Source: Methylopumilus sp036745495
Lineage (GTDB): Bacteria > Pseudomonadota > Gammaproteobacteria > Burkholderiales > Methylophilaceae
Assembly (NCBI GenBank): GCA_036745495.1
Contig: DAIOGA010000004.1
Location: forward strand, 1 to 60,956
Reading direction: 5' to 3'
Length of the DNA: 60,956 nucleotides
Part shown: in pieces, positions 52,311 through 60,956 of the stretch
How the letters are laid out: every line of letters begins with the position of its first letter
Position numbering within the stretch: position 1 is the stretch's first letter
Program-made: the position numbers and the translations under genes
The notes under the pieces: model-generated
Databases searched by the model: none
What the model was told of the DNA's origin: nothing
Seen by the model: the letters and a program-made list of their open reading frames with translations, nothing else

Positions 52311-53342
52311 ATGGATGCTTTGATGACATCTGTATTTGGAGTTTGGTGGCCTGATATTGCCAAAACATTATGGATACTTTTAAAAATTGTAGCCGTTGTT
52401 TTACCCTTAATGATATCGGTGGCTTATCTCACTTATTTTGAAAGAAAAGTCATTGGCTATATGCAAGTGCGTATTGGACCTAATCGTGTTGGCTATTTTG
52501 GATTGCTTCAACCTATTGCAGATGCCTTAAAACTTTTATTCAAAGAAATTATTCTCCCCACGGCATCAAATAAAGTTTTATTTTTCTTAGCGCCTATTCT
52601 AGCCATTGCCCCAGCTTTTGCAGCTTGGGCCGTCATTCCTTTTGATCTTAATTTAGTGATTGCAGATATTGATGCAAGTCTTTTATATATTTTAGCTATG
52701 ACGTCCATCGCAGTATACGGAGTGATTATTGCTGGATGGGCTTCAAATTCTAAATACGCATTTCTAGGAAGTTTACGTTCGGCAGCGCAAATTGTGTCTT
52801 ATGAAATTGCCATGGGATTTACTTTGGTAGGCGTTTTAATGTGCGCCAATAGTCTAAATTTAGGAAAAATTGTCATGGGTCAAGAGGGCGGTTTCTGGCA
52901 TTGGTATATTTGGCCTTTATTCCCTTTATTTATTATTTACTTTATTAGTGCTGTAGCAGAAACAAATCGAGCGCCCTTTGATGTGGCCGAAGGTGAATCT
53001 GAAATTGTGGCAGGATTCCATGTGGAATATTCAGGTATGGCTTTCGCAGTATTTTTCTTAGCTGAATATGCGAATATGATTTTAGTTTCGATGCTTGCTG
53101 CTTTAATGTTTTTAGGTGGGTGGCTATCTCCCATTCCATTTATTCCAGATAGCTTTTTATGGCTTTTAATTAAAGTCGCATTCTTATTATTTTGCTTCTT
53201 ATGGTTTAGAGCAACATTTCCTCGCTATCGATACGATCAAATTATGCGATTAGGTTGGAAAATTTTTATTCCAATTACGATTGCTTGGATTGTATTTATT
53301 GGTGGCATGATGCAAACCTCATGGGGATATCTATTTCATTAA
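52311..53342 (+). CDS. nuoH: NADH-quinone oxidoreductase subunit H
   Basis: 343 residues with about eight hydrophobic segments; heel subunit that forms the quinone tunnel. Signatures are TYFERKVIGYMQVRIGPNRV (about 42-61), SAAQIVSYEIAMGFTLVGVL and AETNRAPFDVAEGESEIVAG with the acidic funnel loop. It lies one base after nuoG, and nuoI abuts it. Confidence 0.98.
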   Translation: MDALMTSVFGVWWPDIAKTLWILLKIVAVVLPLMISVAYLTYFERKVIGYMQVRIGPNRVGYFGLLQPIADALKLLFKEIILPTASNKVLFFLAPILAIAPAFAAWAVIPFDLNLVIADIDASLLYILAMTSIAVYGVIIAGWASNSKYAFLGSLRSAAQIVSYEIAMGFTLVGVLMCANSLNLGKIVMGQEGGFWHWYIWPLFPLFIIYFISAVAETNRAPFDVAEGESEIVAGFHVEYSGMAFAVFFLAEYANMILVSMLAALMFLGGWLSPIPFIPDSFLWLLIKVAFLLFCFLWFRATFPRYRYDQIMRLGWKIFIPITIAWIVFIGGMMQTSWGYLFH

Positions 53343-53834
53343 ATGATTAAAAAAACCAAACAATTCTTATCAAGTCTGATGCTGATTGAGCTACTTAAGG
53401 GCATGCTCCTTACGGGTCGCTATTTCTTTGCGAGAAAGATTACTGTGCAGTATCCGGAAGAAAGAACGCCACAATCTAATCGCTTTAGAGGCCTTCATGC
53501 GCTTCGTCGCTATGCAAATGGTGAAGAGAGATGTATCGCTTGTAAATTATGTGAAGCTGTATGTCCTGCTATGGCAATTACGATTGAATCCGAAGAGCGT
53601 GAAGATAAAACAAGACGTACAACTCGCTATGACATTGACCTTACTAAGTGTATTTTTTGTGGCTTTTGTGAAGAGTCTTGTCCGGTAGATTCTATCGTTG
53701 AAACAAGAATTTTTGATTACCACGGTGAATCTCGAGGTGATTTGATTTACACCAAAGACATGTTACTTGCGGTAGGTGACAAATATGAAAAACAAATTGC
53801 AGAAGATCGTGCCCAAGATGAGAGGTTTCGATAA
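53343..53834 (+). CDS. nuoI: NADH-quinone oxidoreductase subunit I
   Basis: 163-residue ferredoxin-like subunit with two [4Fe-4S] clusters (N6a, N6b). The motifs are CIACKLCEAVCP (Cys64, 67, 70, 74) and CIFCGFCEESCP (Cys103, 106, 109, 113). The N-terminal amphipathic region anchors it to the membrane arm. nuoJ starts 3 bases later. Confidence 0.98.
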   Translation: MIKKTKQFLSSLMLIELLKGMLLTGRYFFARKITVQYPEERTPQSNRFRGLHALRRYANGEERCIACKLCEAVCPAMAITIESEEREDKTRRTTRYDIDLTKCIFCGFCEESCPVDSIVETRIFDYHGESRGDLIYTKDMLLAVGDKYEKQIAEDRAQDERFR

Positions 53835-53837
53835 GCC

Positions 53838-54464
53838 ATGATTGAATTTAAAGATTTGGTATTTTATGTTTTATCCTTTGTGCTTATTGCTTCAGGATTA
53901 AGTGTCATTACTTCTAGAAATCCTGTAACTGCAGCGCTATCTTTAGTTTTAGCATTCTTTAATGCCGCAGGCATCTGGCTTTTATTACAAGCTGAATTTT
54001 TAGCTATTGCATTAGTGCTAGTTTATGTAGGTGCTGTAATGGTTTTATTTCTATTTGTAGTCATGATGCTTGATATTAATCTTGATAAATTAAGAGAAGG
54101 TTTTTGGGATTACCTCCCTATGGCAGGATTCATTGGCGTGCTTATGATGGTTGAAATGGTAATGGTGTTTAAAACCAAACCATTTAATTTAGCACCAATG
54201 TCAGATTCAATCTCGAATGCTTCAAATACAGAAATGATAGGCAATACTTTATATTCTAATTACGTACTTCCGTTTGAACTCGCTTCTGTGGTCTTGCTTA
54301 TTGCTATTGTTTCAGCAATTGCTTTAACACTTCGCGATCGTAAAGATAGTAAAAAAACAAATCCTGCTGATCAAGTAGCTGTAAAACGTCACGATCGTGT
54401 GCGATTAGTAAAAATGAAGTCAGAGGAAAAATATACAAAACCTAAAGCTAAGGAAAGAACATGA
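53838..54464 (+). CDS. nuoJ: NADH-quinone oxidoreductase subunit J
   Basis: 208 residues with five hydrophobic segments; membrane-arm subunit. The conserved LAIALVLVYVGAVMVLFLFV helix (about 54-73), with the pi-bulge region, is present. A charged C-terminal tail of about 45 residues (RKDSKKTNPADQVAVKRHDR and on) follows the last helix. The stop overlaps the nuoK ATG by 4 bases. Confidence 0.96.
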   Translation: MIEFKDLVFYVLSFVLIASGLSVITSRNPVTAALSLVLAFFNAAGIWLLLQAEFLAIALVLVYVGAVMVLFLFVVMMLDINLDKLREGFWDYLPMAGFIGVLMMVEMVMVFKTKPFNLAPMSDSISNASNTEMIGNTLYSNYVLPFELASVVLLIAIVSAIALTLRDRKDSKKTNPADQVAVKRHDRVRLVKMKSEEKYTKPKAKERT

Positions 54465-54766
54465 TTGGTTTATCTCATTACCTTATCCTTGGCGCGATTT
54501 TATTTACAATCAGCGTAGTAGGCATTTTTCTTAATCGCAAAAATATCATTATTCTGCTTATGTCGATTGAGCTTATGTTGCTTGCTGTGAATATTAACTT
54601 TATTGCTTTTTCACATTACTTAAATGATATTGCCGGGCAAATTTTTGTATTCTTTATTTTAACGGTAGCAGCTGCAGAGTCTGCAATAGGCTTAGCTATT
54701 ATTGTTTTAATTTTTAGAAATACTCGTTCTATTAATGTTGACGATTTAAATCGTCTTAACGGGTGA
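54461..54766 (+). CDS. nuoK: NADH-quinone oxidoreductase subunit K
   Basis: 101 residues with three helices. The two conserved membrane glutamates of the proton path are in LMSIELMLLAVNINFIAFS (Glu near 36) and VAAAESAIGLAIIVLIF (Glu near 72). It overlaps nuoJ by 4 bases and precedes nuoL by 4 bases. Confidence 0.98.
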   Translation: MIGLSHYLILGAILFTISVVGIFLNRKNIIILLMSIELMLLAVNINFIAFSHYLNDIAGQIFVFFILTVAAAESAIGLAIIVLIFRNTRSINVDDLNRLNG

Positions 54767-54770
54767 TCAT

Positions 54771-56774
54771 TTGAATACTATCTATTCATATCTCGCAGTC
54801 CCATTATTACCTCTCATTGCATCTTTCTGTGTTGGTATCTTAGGTCGCAAATTGCCAGAGTTTTTTGCTTCAAGCATGACTATTTTGTCTGTGTTTATTG
54901 CATTTGTACTTTCATGCATGACGCTTAATGAGACATTAAACGGTTTAGTTTTAAATCAGACAATCTATCAGTGGCTTCTTTCTGGCCACTATCAATTTGA
55001 AGTTGGATTTTTAATTGATAATTTAACGGCCATGATGATGGTAGTCGTAACTTTTGTATCGCTGATGGTTCATATTTATACGATGGGCTACATGAAAGGA
55101 GATCCAGGCTATCGGAGATTCTTTAGTTATATCTCCTTATTTACCTTTTCGATGCTGATGTTGGTGATGAGCAATAATTTCATGCAACTCTTTTTTGGTT
55201 GGGAAGCGGTAGGCCTTGTGTCCTATCTTCTTATCGGATTCTGGTTTGAAAGACCCACAGCAATTTATGCAAATCTCAAAGCTTTTCTGGTTAATCGTGT
55301 CGGAGATTTTGGTTTTATTTTAGGAATTGCTTTAATTCTTTATTGGACAGGCTCTCTTGATTACGCAACGGTATTTAAAAGCACAGGCATTATAGCGGCT
55401 CATACAATGCAGTTATTTGGCCAGCCTGTTGCTGTCGTCACTGTTATTTGTATTTTGTTATTTATTGGCGCTATGGGTAAATCAGCACAAGTGCCCTTGC
55501 ATGTATGGCTTCCAGATTCAATGGAAGGTCCAACACCTATATCCGCGCTGATTCATGCTGCAACGATGGTGACTGCAGGTATTTTTATGGTATCACGCAC
55601 GTCACCTTTATTTGAGTTGTCTGATACAGCGCTTTCTTTCGTGATGATCATTGGCGCTATTACAGCATTATTTATGGGTTTATTAGGCATTATTCAAAAT
55701 GACATTAAGCGTGTAATTGCTTATTCAACACTTTCACAATTAGGTTATATGACAGTAGCATTAGGTGCCTCAGCTTATTCGGTTGCTATGTTTCATTTGA
55801 TGACACATGCATTCTTTAAAGCTTTGCTTTTCTTAGGCGCTGGTTCAGTCATTATAGGTATGCATCACGATCAAGATATTCAACACATGGGCAATTTAAA
55901 AAAATATATGCCTATTACTTGGATTACTTTTTTAATTGGCTCTTTAGCATTAATAGGTACGCCTTTATTTTCAGGATTCTATTCAAAAGATAGTTTGATT
56001 GAAGCTGTGAAGTTATCTCACATTTCAGGAAGTCACTTTGCTTATTTTTCTGTATTGGTAGGCGTGTTTGTAACAGCATTTTATTCATTTAGACTTTATT
56101 TCCTTGTTTTTCACGGTAAAGAGAAATGGCGTCTTCAGAAGTTAGCTCATCATGATGATCACCATCATGGCTTGAGCCCAAAAGATAATCCGCATGAAAG
56201 CCCTTTAAGCGTCACTTTGCCTCTGGCGCTGCTTGCTATCCCATCCTTAATAATTGGTTATATAACAATTGAGCCAATATTATTTGGTAGCTTTTTTGAA
56301 AAAAGTATTTTCTTGGATATTGAAGCGCATCCTACAATGGAACACTTAAGCCATCATTTCCATGAAATTTATCACGGACCTTTTGGCATGGCATTACATA
56401 GCATCGTGAGCTTGCCTTTCTTATTTGCATCAAGTGGGGTTGCCTTAGCTTATTACTGTTACCAAGTGAATTTAAATTTACCTAAAGCTATTTTTAATCG
56501 AACACAAATGATTTACCGCATATTAGAAAATAAATATGGATTTGATACATTTAACGAAAAGTTTTTTGCTTTTGGTAGTCGTTTTTTAGGTGAAAGATTC
56601 TGGCAAATTGGTGATGTCAAAATTATTGATGGATGGCTTGTTAATGGAACAGCAAAATCTATAGGTAAGCTTGCAGAAAAAATACGTGTGATTCAATCGG
56701 GCTATATTTATCACTATGCTTTCGCAATGGTGATAGGCGTATTTTTATTCTTAACTTTCTTTATAAAAATATAA
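54771..56774 (+). CDS. nuoL: NADH-quinone oxidoreductase subunit L
   Basis: 667 residues; distal antiporter-like proton-pumping subunit with the long lateral helix. Motifs include FFGWEAVGLVSYLLIGFWFE (with the conserved Glu), MGKSAQVPLHVWLPDSMEGP and IHAATMVTAGIFMVSR, plus FFKALLFLGAGSVIIGMHHD. A His/Asp-rich loop (AHHDDHHHGLSPKDN, near 461-475) is on a loop between helices. The start is TTG at 54771 with no in-frame ATG near. nuoM follows after one base. Confidence 0.97.
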   Translation: MNTIYSYLAVPLLPLIASFCVGILGRKLPEFFASSMTILSVFIAFVLSCMTLNETLNGLVLNQTIYQWLLSGHYQFEVGFLIDNLTAMMMVVVTFVSLMVHIYTMGYMKGDPGYRRFFSYISLFTFSMLMLVMSNNFMQLFFGWEAVGLVSYLLIGFWFERPTAIYANLKAFLVNRVGDFGFILGIALILYWTGSLDYATVFKSTGIIAAHTMQLFGQPVAVVTVICILLFIGAMGKSAQVPLHVWLPDSMEGPTPISALIHAATMVTAGIFMVSRTSPLFELSDTALSFVMIIGAITALFMGLLGIIQNDIKRVIAYSTLSQLGYMTVALGASAYSVAMFHLMTHAFFKALLFLGAGSVIIGMHHDQDIQHMGNLKKYMPITWITFLIGSLALIGTPLFSGFYSKDSLIEAVKLSHISGSHFAYFSVLVGVFVTAFYSFRLYFLVFHGKEKWRLQKLAHHDDHHHGLSPKDNPHESPLSVTLPLALLAIPSLIIGYITIEPILFGSFFEKSIFLDIEAHPTMEHLSHHFHEIYHGPFGMALHSIVSLPFLFASSGVALAYYCYQVNLNLPKAIFNRTQMIYRILENKYGFDTFNEKFFAFGSRFLGERFWQIGDVKIIDGWLVNGTAKSIGKLAEKIRVIQSGYIYHYAFAMVIGVFLFLTFFIKI

Positions 56775-56775
56775 G

Positions 56776-58278
56776 ATGAATTTAACTCATATATTAAGTT
56801 ATTCAATTTGGACACCTATTTTTTTAGGCGGACTTATACTTTTGTTAAGTGGAAAAGTAAGTGATACTCAAGCTAAATGGTTTTCACTTATTAGTAGTGT
56901 AGTTTCATTTTTAATCACAATCCCACTTTACACAGCATTCGATTTTTCTTTTGGGGAATTTCAGTTCCAAGAATTTTTTCATTGGATTCCTGCCTTTCAC
57001 ATTAACTATCATTTAGGTGTCGATGGGTTTGCCGTACCTTTAATTCTTTTGACGAGCTTCACTACAGTTATTGTAGTGCTCGCTTCATGGCGATCTATAG
57101 AAGACCGTGTTGCACAATACATGGCAGCTTTCTTGATCATGTCAGGCCTTATGATTGGCGTGTTTAGTGCGCTTGATGCCATGCTTTACTATATTTTTTG
57201 GGAAGCTATGCTTATCCCCATGTTCTTAGTAATTGGTATTTGGGGCGGACCTAATCGCATTTATGCCACGATCAAGTTCTTTTTATATACTGTTTTAGGT
57301 TCTTTATTAATGTTGGTAGCGTTCATTTATCTCTACTTACATACTCATTCATTTGAAGTGGTAAATTTTTATAATGCCGGTCTCGGTCTTTACCCTCAAA
57401 TTTTTATCTTCTTAGCTTTATTCATGGCATTTGCAGTCAAAATTCCAATGTGGCCTTTACATACTTGGTTACCCGATGCGCATGTGGAAGCGCCAACAGG
57501 AGGCTCAGTTGTGTTGGCAGCCGTCATGCTGAAATTAGGTGCATATAGCTTTATGCGCTTTGCGATGCCAATCGCACCTGAGGCTGCGATTTATTTAAAA
57601 GGGTTTATGGTGACGCTGTCACTTATTGCAATTTTATATATTGCACTCATTGCAATCGTTCAAAAAGATATGAAAAAATTAATTGCCTACTCATCGATAT
57701 CTCATATGGGTTTTGTGACTTTAGGTTTATTTATGTTTAATTCAATAGGTATTGAAGGTGCATATGTTCAAATGATTTCTCATGGTTTTATTTCAGCTGC
57801 GATGTTTTTATCTGTAGGCGTTCTATACGATAGATTACATACAAGACAAATTGCAGATTACGGTGGTGTGATTCACGCAATGCCAACTTTCGCAGCCTTT
57901 GCAGTATTTTTTGCTATGGCTAATTGTGGTCTTCCTGGCACTTCAGGATTCGTAGGTGAATTTATGGTCATCATGAGTGCTATGCAAAATAATTTCTGGA
58001 TCGCAGTGATTGCAGCAAGTTCTCTTATTTTTGGCGCGGCCTATTCATTATGGATGGTGAAGCGAGTATTTTATGGTGAAGCACGTAACCAAAAAATCAG
58101 AGCACTAAAAGATATCTCTTGGCGTGAATTTTTTATTCTTGCTATCTTGGCGCTTCTTATTATTTTGGTGGGCGTTTACCCAAAAATTATTACAGATATG
58201 ACAAATGCTTCGACAGTTCAATTTCTAGAGCATATGCATTTGATAAAACCTGTCACATCATTACCACTGGATGTATAA
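56776..58278 (+). CDS. nuoM: NADH-quinone oxidoreductase subunit M
   Basis: 500 residues with about 14 helices; antiporter-like subunit. Conserved are YIFWEAMLIPMFLVIGIWGG (Glu near 143), KIPMWPLHTWLPDAHVEAPT with the proton-path Lys, and LIAYSSISHMGFVTLGLFMF. It lies one base after nuoL and directly abuts nuoN. Confidence 0.98.
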   Translation: MNLTHILSYSIWTPIFLGGLILLLSGKVSDTQAKWFSLISSVVSFLITIPLYTAFDFSFGEFQFQEFFHWIPAFHINYHLGVDGFAVPLILLTSFTTVIVVLASWRSIEDRVAQYMAAFLIMSGLMIGVFSALDAMLYYIFWEAMLIPMFLVIGIWGGPNRIYATIKFFLYTVLGSLLMLVAFIYLYLHTHSFEVVNFYNAGLGLYPQIFIFLALFMAFAVKIPMWPLHTWLPDAHVEAPTGGSVVLAAVMLKLGAYSFMRFAMPIAPEAAIYLKGFMVTLSLIAILYIALIAIVQKDMKKLIAYSSISHMGFVTLGLFMFNSIGIEGAYVQMISHGFISAAMFLSVGVLYDRLHTRQIADYGGVIHAMPTFAAFAVFFAMANCGLPGTSGFVGEFMVIMSAMQNNFWIAVIAASSLIFGAAYSLWMVKRVFYGEARNQKIRALKDISWREFFILAILALLIILVGVYPKIITDMTNASTVQFLEHMHLIKPVTSLPLDV

Positions 58279-59730
58279 ATGAATCAACTTATTCAATCTG
58301 ATCTTTCTTTGATTTTGCCAGAAATTTTTGTGCTTTCAATGGCAATGGTTGTGCTTATGACAGATCTATTTATTAAACCTTCAATGCGTTGGATTATTTT
58401 TGCCTTATCTCAATTTACTTTATTGGGCGGCGCTTATTTAACCGGCCAGCATTTTAATCATCAAACTGAATTTGCATTTTCTAGTATGTTTGTTCGTGAT
58501 GGTTTGGCAGATCTTCTAAAAATGATGAGTTACGCAGGGACATCATTGATTTTTTTCTATAGCCGTTCTTACATGAAAGATCGTAATTTATATCGCGGTG
58601 AATATTTTTCACTAGTCTTATTTGCATTGCTTGGCATGATGATTATGATTTCAAGTCACAATATGCTTCTTGTTTATATGGGACTTGAACTTCTTTCTTT
58701 ATGTTTATATTCTCTGACAGCGCTTGATCGTGATAATCAAAAAGCAACTGAGTCCGCAATTAAATATTTTGTATTAGGCGCACTTGCATCAGGACTTCTT
58801 CTTTACGGCATGTCGATGATTTATGGTGCGACATCAAGTTTAGATTTGACAGTAATTTCAGCGGCATTATTAAATAACTCTACAGATCATGCCATTCTTA
58901 TATTAGGTCTTGTCTTTGTTGTGGCTGGCCTTGCTTTTAAATTGGGAGCAGTGCCATTTCAAATGTGGGTGCCTGATGTTTACGAAGGTTCGCCTTCATC
59001 AATTGCTATGCTCATTAGTTCAGTTCCAAAATTAGCGGCTTTTGCCATCACGGTTCGTATCCTAGGCGACGGCCTACAATCCATGATGGTCGATTGGAAA
59101 CAAATGATGCTTATTATGGCTGTTCTTTCTATCGGTATTGGAAATGTCACAGCAGTTGCACAAACGAATATTAAACGCATGTATGCTTATTCGACGATTT
59201 CTCATATTGGCTTTATTCTTTTTGGCTTAATGAGTGGAACGCTTAATGGTTATGCATCAAGTTTGTTTTATGTTGTGAGCTATATGTTTATGACTCTAGT
59301 TTCTTTTGCAGTATTAATGATGATGTCTCGCAAAAATTTTGAATGTGAAACACTTGAAGATTTTAAAGGGTTAAATAAGAGAAGTCCTTGGTATGCATTT
59401 CTTATGCTAATCACGATGTTAAGCATGGCAGGTATACCGCCTACCATAGGCTTTTATGCAAAATTTATGGTACTTCAAGCAGCATTTGATGCAGGATTTT
59501 CAAGTTTTGTAGTCTACGCAGTGATGATGGCTTTAGTCGGTATGTTCTATTACATGAGAATTGTAAAGCTTATGTATTTTGATGAGCCAAAATTAAAAAA
59601 TAAATTGGATGTGTCGACGGATATGCAATGGATATTATCAGTCAATGCACTAGCACTTCTGATTATCGGTTTAATTCCTCATACATTTATGGAGGCTACA
59701 ACGCAAGCGGTAGCTTTAAGTCTTCATTAA
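58279..59730 (+). CDS. nuoN: NADH-quinone oxidoreductase subunit N
   Basis: 483 residues with about 14 helices; antiporter-like subunit closest to the heel. Conserved are VYMGLELLSLCLYSLTALDR (Glu near 136), FKLGAVPFQMWVPDVYEGSP and IKRMYAYSTISHIGFILFGL. It ends the 14-gene nuo set and is directly followed by the DUF2818 gene. Confidence 0.98.
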   Translation: MNQLIQSDLSLILPEIFVLSMAMVVLMTDLFIKPSMRWIIFALSQFTLLGGAYLTGQHFNHQTEFAFSSMFVRDGLADLLKMMSYAGTSLIFFYSRSYMKDRNLYRGEYFSLVLFALLGMMIMISSHNMLLVYMGLELLSLCLYSLTALDRDNQKATESAIKYFVLGALASGLLLYGMSMIYGATSSLDLTVISAALLNNSTDHAILILGLVFVVAGLAFKLGAVPFQMWVPDVYEGSPSSIAMLISSVPKLAAFAITVRILGDGLQSMMVDWKQMMLIMAVLSIGIGNVTAVAQTNIKRMYAYSTISHIGFILFGLMSGTLNGYASSLFYVVSYMFMTLVSFAVLMMMSRKNFECETLEDFKGLNKRSPWYAFLMLITMLSMAGIPPTIGFYAKFMVLQAAFDAGFSSFVVYAVMMALVGMFYYMRIVKLMYFDEPKLKNKLDVSTDMQWILSVNALALLIIGLIPHTFMEATTQAVALSLH

Positions 59731-60018
59731 ATGACTCAGTGGATACTTATTTTAATCACGATCATCATGGCTAATGTGCCTTGGATCTTTAATGATTTTC
59801 TTTTTATTAAAAAATTTCCATCCCATAAAAAACCATTTGCTTGGGCTTTGCTTGAAGTAGTTGCTTTGTACTTTGTGGCTGGAGGCATTGCACTTTTTAC
59901 AGAACTCAAAGTTGTGGGGCATATTCAACCACAAGCTTGGGAGTTCTATACAGTGACTTTCTTTTTATTTTTAGTTTTTTCTTTCCCTGGATTTATTTTT
60001 AAAACGCTTTGGAAATAA
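59731..60018 (+). CDS. DUF2818 small membrane protein
   Basis: 95 residues with three hydrophobic segments (about 5-23, 36-56, 70-92). It starts MTQWILILITIIMANVPWIF, and FAWALLEVVALYFVAGGIAL is in the middle. This family regularly follows nuoN in Betaproteobacteria, so an accessory role to complex I is plausible but unproven. It abuts nuoN and overlaps the next gene by 10 bases. Confidence 0.85.
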   Translation: MTQWILILITIIMANVPWIFNDFLFIKKFPSHKKPFAWALLEVVALYFVAGGIALFTELKVVGHIQPQAWEFYTVTFFLFLVFSFPGFIFKTLWK

Positions 60019-60857
60019 AATCTCTTAAAGTTTTAATTATAGGCTGCGGCCAACTCGGTTTCTCTATTGTTAAACATTGTGATTCCCATATGTTTAAATT
60101 GTATGGGTTTAGTCGAAGTCTAAAAAAATCACCTCCCTCTATTGAAATGCATCAGGTAGATATTTTAGAAAATGAAAGTATTGAAGCTATTAAATCAATA
60201 AATCCTGAAATTATTATCTACGCTGTTTCCGCTGACACACAATCTGTTGAAAGTTATCAAGATCATTACGTGTCTGGTTTAAAAAATACTTATAAAGCAA
60301 TTTTAGAGCTCGATCAATTTAAACATCTTTTCTTTGTTTCAAGTACGAGAGTCTACGGACAAAAAACGACAAAGATTTTAAGTGAGCATGATGTTGCTGA
60401 GCCGGCTGATTACGGAGGCGAGGCTTTATTGGAAGCCGAAATGATTGCGCGAAAATTGAAAGAGAAAGCAACTATATTGCGTTTATCTGGAATCTACGGC
60501 CCCAATCGAACACGTATGATTCAATTAGCAGAAAGTAGTCCAGGTAATTGGCCTGCAACCAATAATTGGTCCAATCGAATTCATGAAGAAGATGCTGCTC
60601 GCTTTATTGTTTTTTTGATGAAAAAAATTATGACGAAAGAATTGCTCGAGCCACTTTATCTTGTCACAGACGGCGTGCCTACAAAGCAATATGATGTATT
60701 AACATGGATTCGAAAGCGTCTTAAATTATCCACAGATACGATTGAACTCCCGATTGTTGAAGGCGGAAAGCAATTGCAATCTGTACTATTAAACCAAACT
60801 GGATTTACATTAAAGTATCCCGACTTCACATATGGGTACGAAGCGATGATTGATTAG
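60009..60857 (+). CDS. NAD(P)-binding SDR/epimerase-like protein (YeeZ-like)
   Basis: 282 residues. The Rossmann fingerprint GCGQLG is at 12-17, and VDILENE and FFVSSTRVYGQ are typical of extended SDRs. The usual catalytic YxxxK is not intact: the segment reads DYGGEALLEAEM, with no Lys four residues after Tyr. A dehydrogenase or epimerase reaction is therefore doubtful, as in YeeZ-like proteins. The start is TTG at 60009 inside the DUF2818 end. It is probably the last gene of the nuo transcript. No function is assigned. Confidence 0.75.
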   Translation: MEIKSLKVLIIGCGQLGFSIVKHCDSHMFKLYGFSRSLKKSPPSIEMHQVDILENESIEAIKSINPEIIIYAVSADTQSVESYQDHYVSGLKNTYKAILELDQFKHLFFVSSTRVYGQKTTKILSEHDVAEPADYGGEALLEAEMIARKLKEKATILRLSGIYGPNRTRMIQLAESSPGNWPATNNWSNRIHEEDAARFIVFLMKKIMTKELLEPLYLVTDGVPTKQYDVLTWIRKRLKLSTDTIELPIVEGGKQLQSVLLNQTGFTLKYPDFTYGYEAMID

Positions 60858-60878
60858 GGTTCTTCAATAGGATAGAAT
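60850..60878 (+). promoter_or_regulatory. Candidate promoter of the tRNA-Val gene
   Basis: TTGATT (60850-60855) and TAGAAT (60873-60878) are 17 bases apart. The -35 overlaps the last codons of the SDR-like gene. Transcription would start near 60885, about 13 bases before the tRNA. Confidence 0.5.
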
Positions 60879-60897
60879 CCAGTCTCCTAAATTCTTT

Positions 60898-60956
60898 AGG
60901 CGCGTAGCTCAGCTGGTTAGAGCACCACCTTGACATGGTGGGGGTCGTTGGTTCGA
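60898..60956 (+). tRNA. tRNA-Val (anticodon GAC), cut by the window edge
   Basis: The first 59 nt are present. Acceptor 5' strand AGGCGCG, D arm GCTCAGCTGGTTAGAGC, and anticodon stem CCACC/GGTGG around TTGACAT, giving anticodon GAC at 60932-60934. The T arm begins GTTGGTTCGA. The 3' acceptor strand lies beyond the window. Confidence 0.93.

Noticed and set aside
56151..56200. His/Asp-rich loop of NuoL as a special metal site
   Set aside because: Such variable His-rich loops between helices occur in other NuoL proteins; no supporting context.
1..60956. Mobile elements, CRISPR arrays, prophage, toxin-antitoxin or defence genes
   Set aside because: No transposase, integrase, repeat-spacer array, phage structural gene or recognised defence gene was seen on either strand.

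Overview
This window is an AT-rich, tightly packed stretch of a bacterial chromosome. It holds about 60 protein genes and 5 tRNA genes, mostly separated by fewer than 50 bases or overlapping, with no insertion sequence, phage, CRISPR or transposase. Gene content and order point to Betaproteobacteria. The evidence is a complete nuoA-N operon with separate nuoC and nuoD, preceded by tpiA, secG and tRNA-Leu and followed by a DUF2818 gene, together with an RpfE-type protein before recJ, DUF2069 beside wrbA, and dapD-arsC-like-dapE-prmB. Low GC and compactness suggest a streamlined member of the Methylophilaceae (Ca. Methylopumilus or OM43-like). That is an inference: no methylotrophy gene lies in the window.

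Layout. 1-698: 5' part of sucC, cut by the window edge. 823-1668: serB. 1665-7695 (minus): purL followed by an ankyrin protein, a beta-propeller protein and a DUF455 protein, probably one transcript. 7780-9806: feoAB behind a strong Fur box. 9888-11800 (minus): yciB, yciI-like, bolA and a parvulin foldase. 11889-17008 (plus): PHP phosphoesterase, site-2 protease, trpS, scpA, scpB, rluB. 17005-24192 (minus): prmB, dapE, arsC-like, dapD, an M48 lipoprotein, kup, xseA. 24257-30769 (plus): dsbB, cysM, an exonuclease, rlmD, an L,D-transpeptidase, yhhQ, nagZ, a Bax-inhibitor-like protein. 30803-37711: tadA and a PsiE-like protein (minus), nitroreductase and thioredoxin (plus), then nlpD, surE, DUF2069, wrbA, purB and rlmJ (minus). 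37787-40994 (plus): family 5 uracil-DNA glycosylase, a 59-residue tautomerase-like protein, uvrC, pgsA. 41064-41423: tRNA-Gly, tRNA-Cys, tRNA-Leu. 41446-44937: an RpfE-type gene broken by a 100-N assembly gap, recJ, tpiA. 44956-60857: secG, tRNA-Leu, nuoA-N, DUF2818 and an SDR-like protein. A tRNA-Val is cut by the right edge.

The genes serve core functions. They cover respiratory complex I, lysine and peptidoglycan precursor synthesis (dapD, dapE), purine synthesis (purL, purB), ferrous iron uptake, DNA repair (uvrC, recJ, xseA, UDG), rRNA modification (rluB, rlmD, rlmJ), chromosome segregation (scpAB) and envelope maintenance (nlpD, nagZ, M48, site-2 protease). I did not find a clearly new multi-gene system. 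The most unusual points are two abutting perfect inverted repeats directly before the site-2 protease start, two uncharacterised exported proteins behind purL, an L,D-transpeptidase with no export signal, and several familiar loci that look trimmed (surE-nlpD without pcm, no Sua5/YciO gene between the PHP and M50 genes, no dapC before dapD). Several genes start with TTG or GTG (dsbB, the exonuclease, the RpfE-type gene, nuoA, nuoL, the SDR gene).
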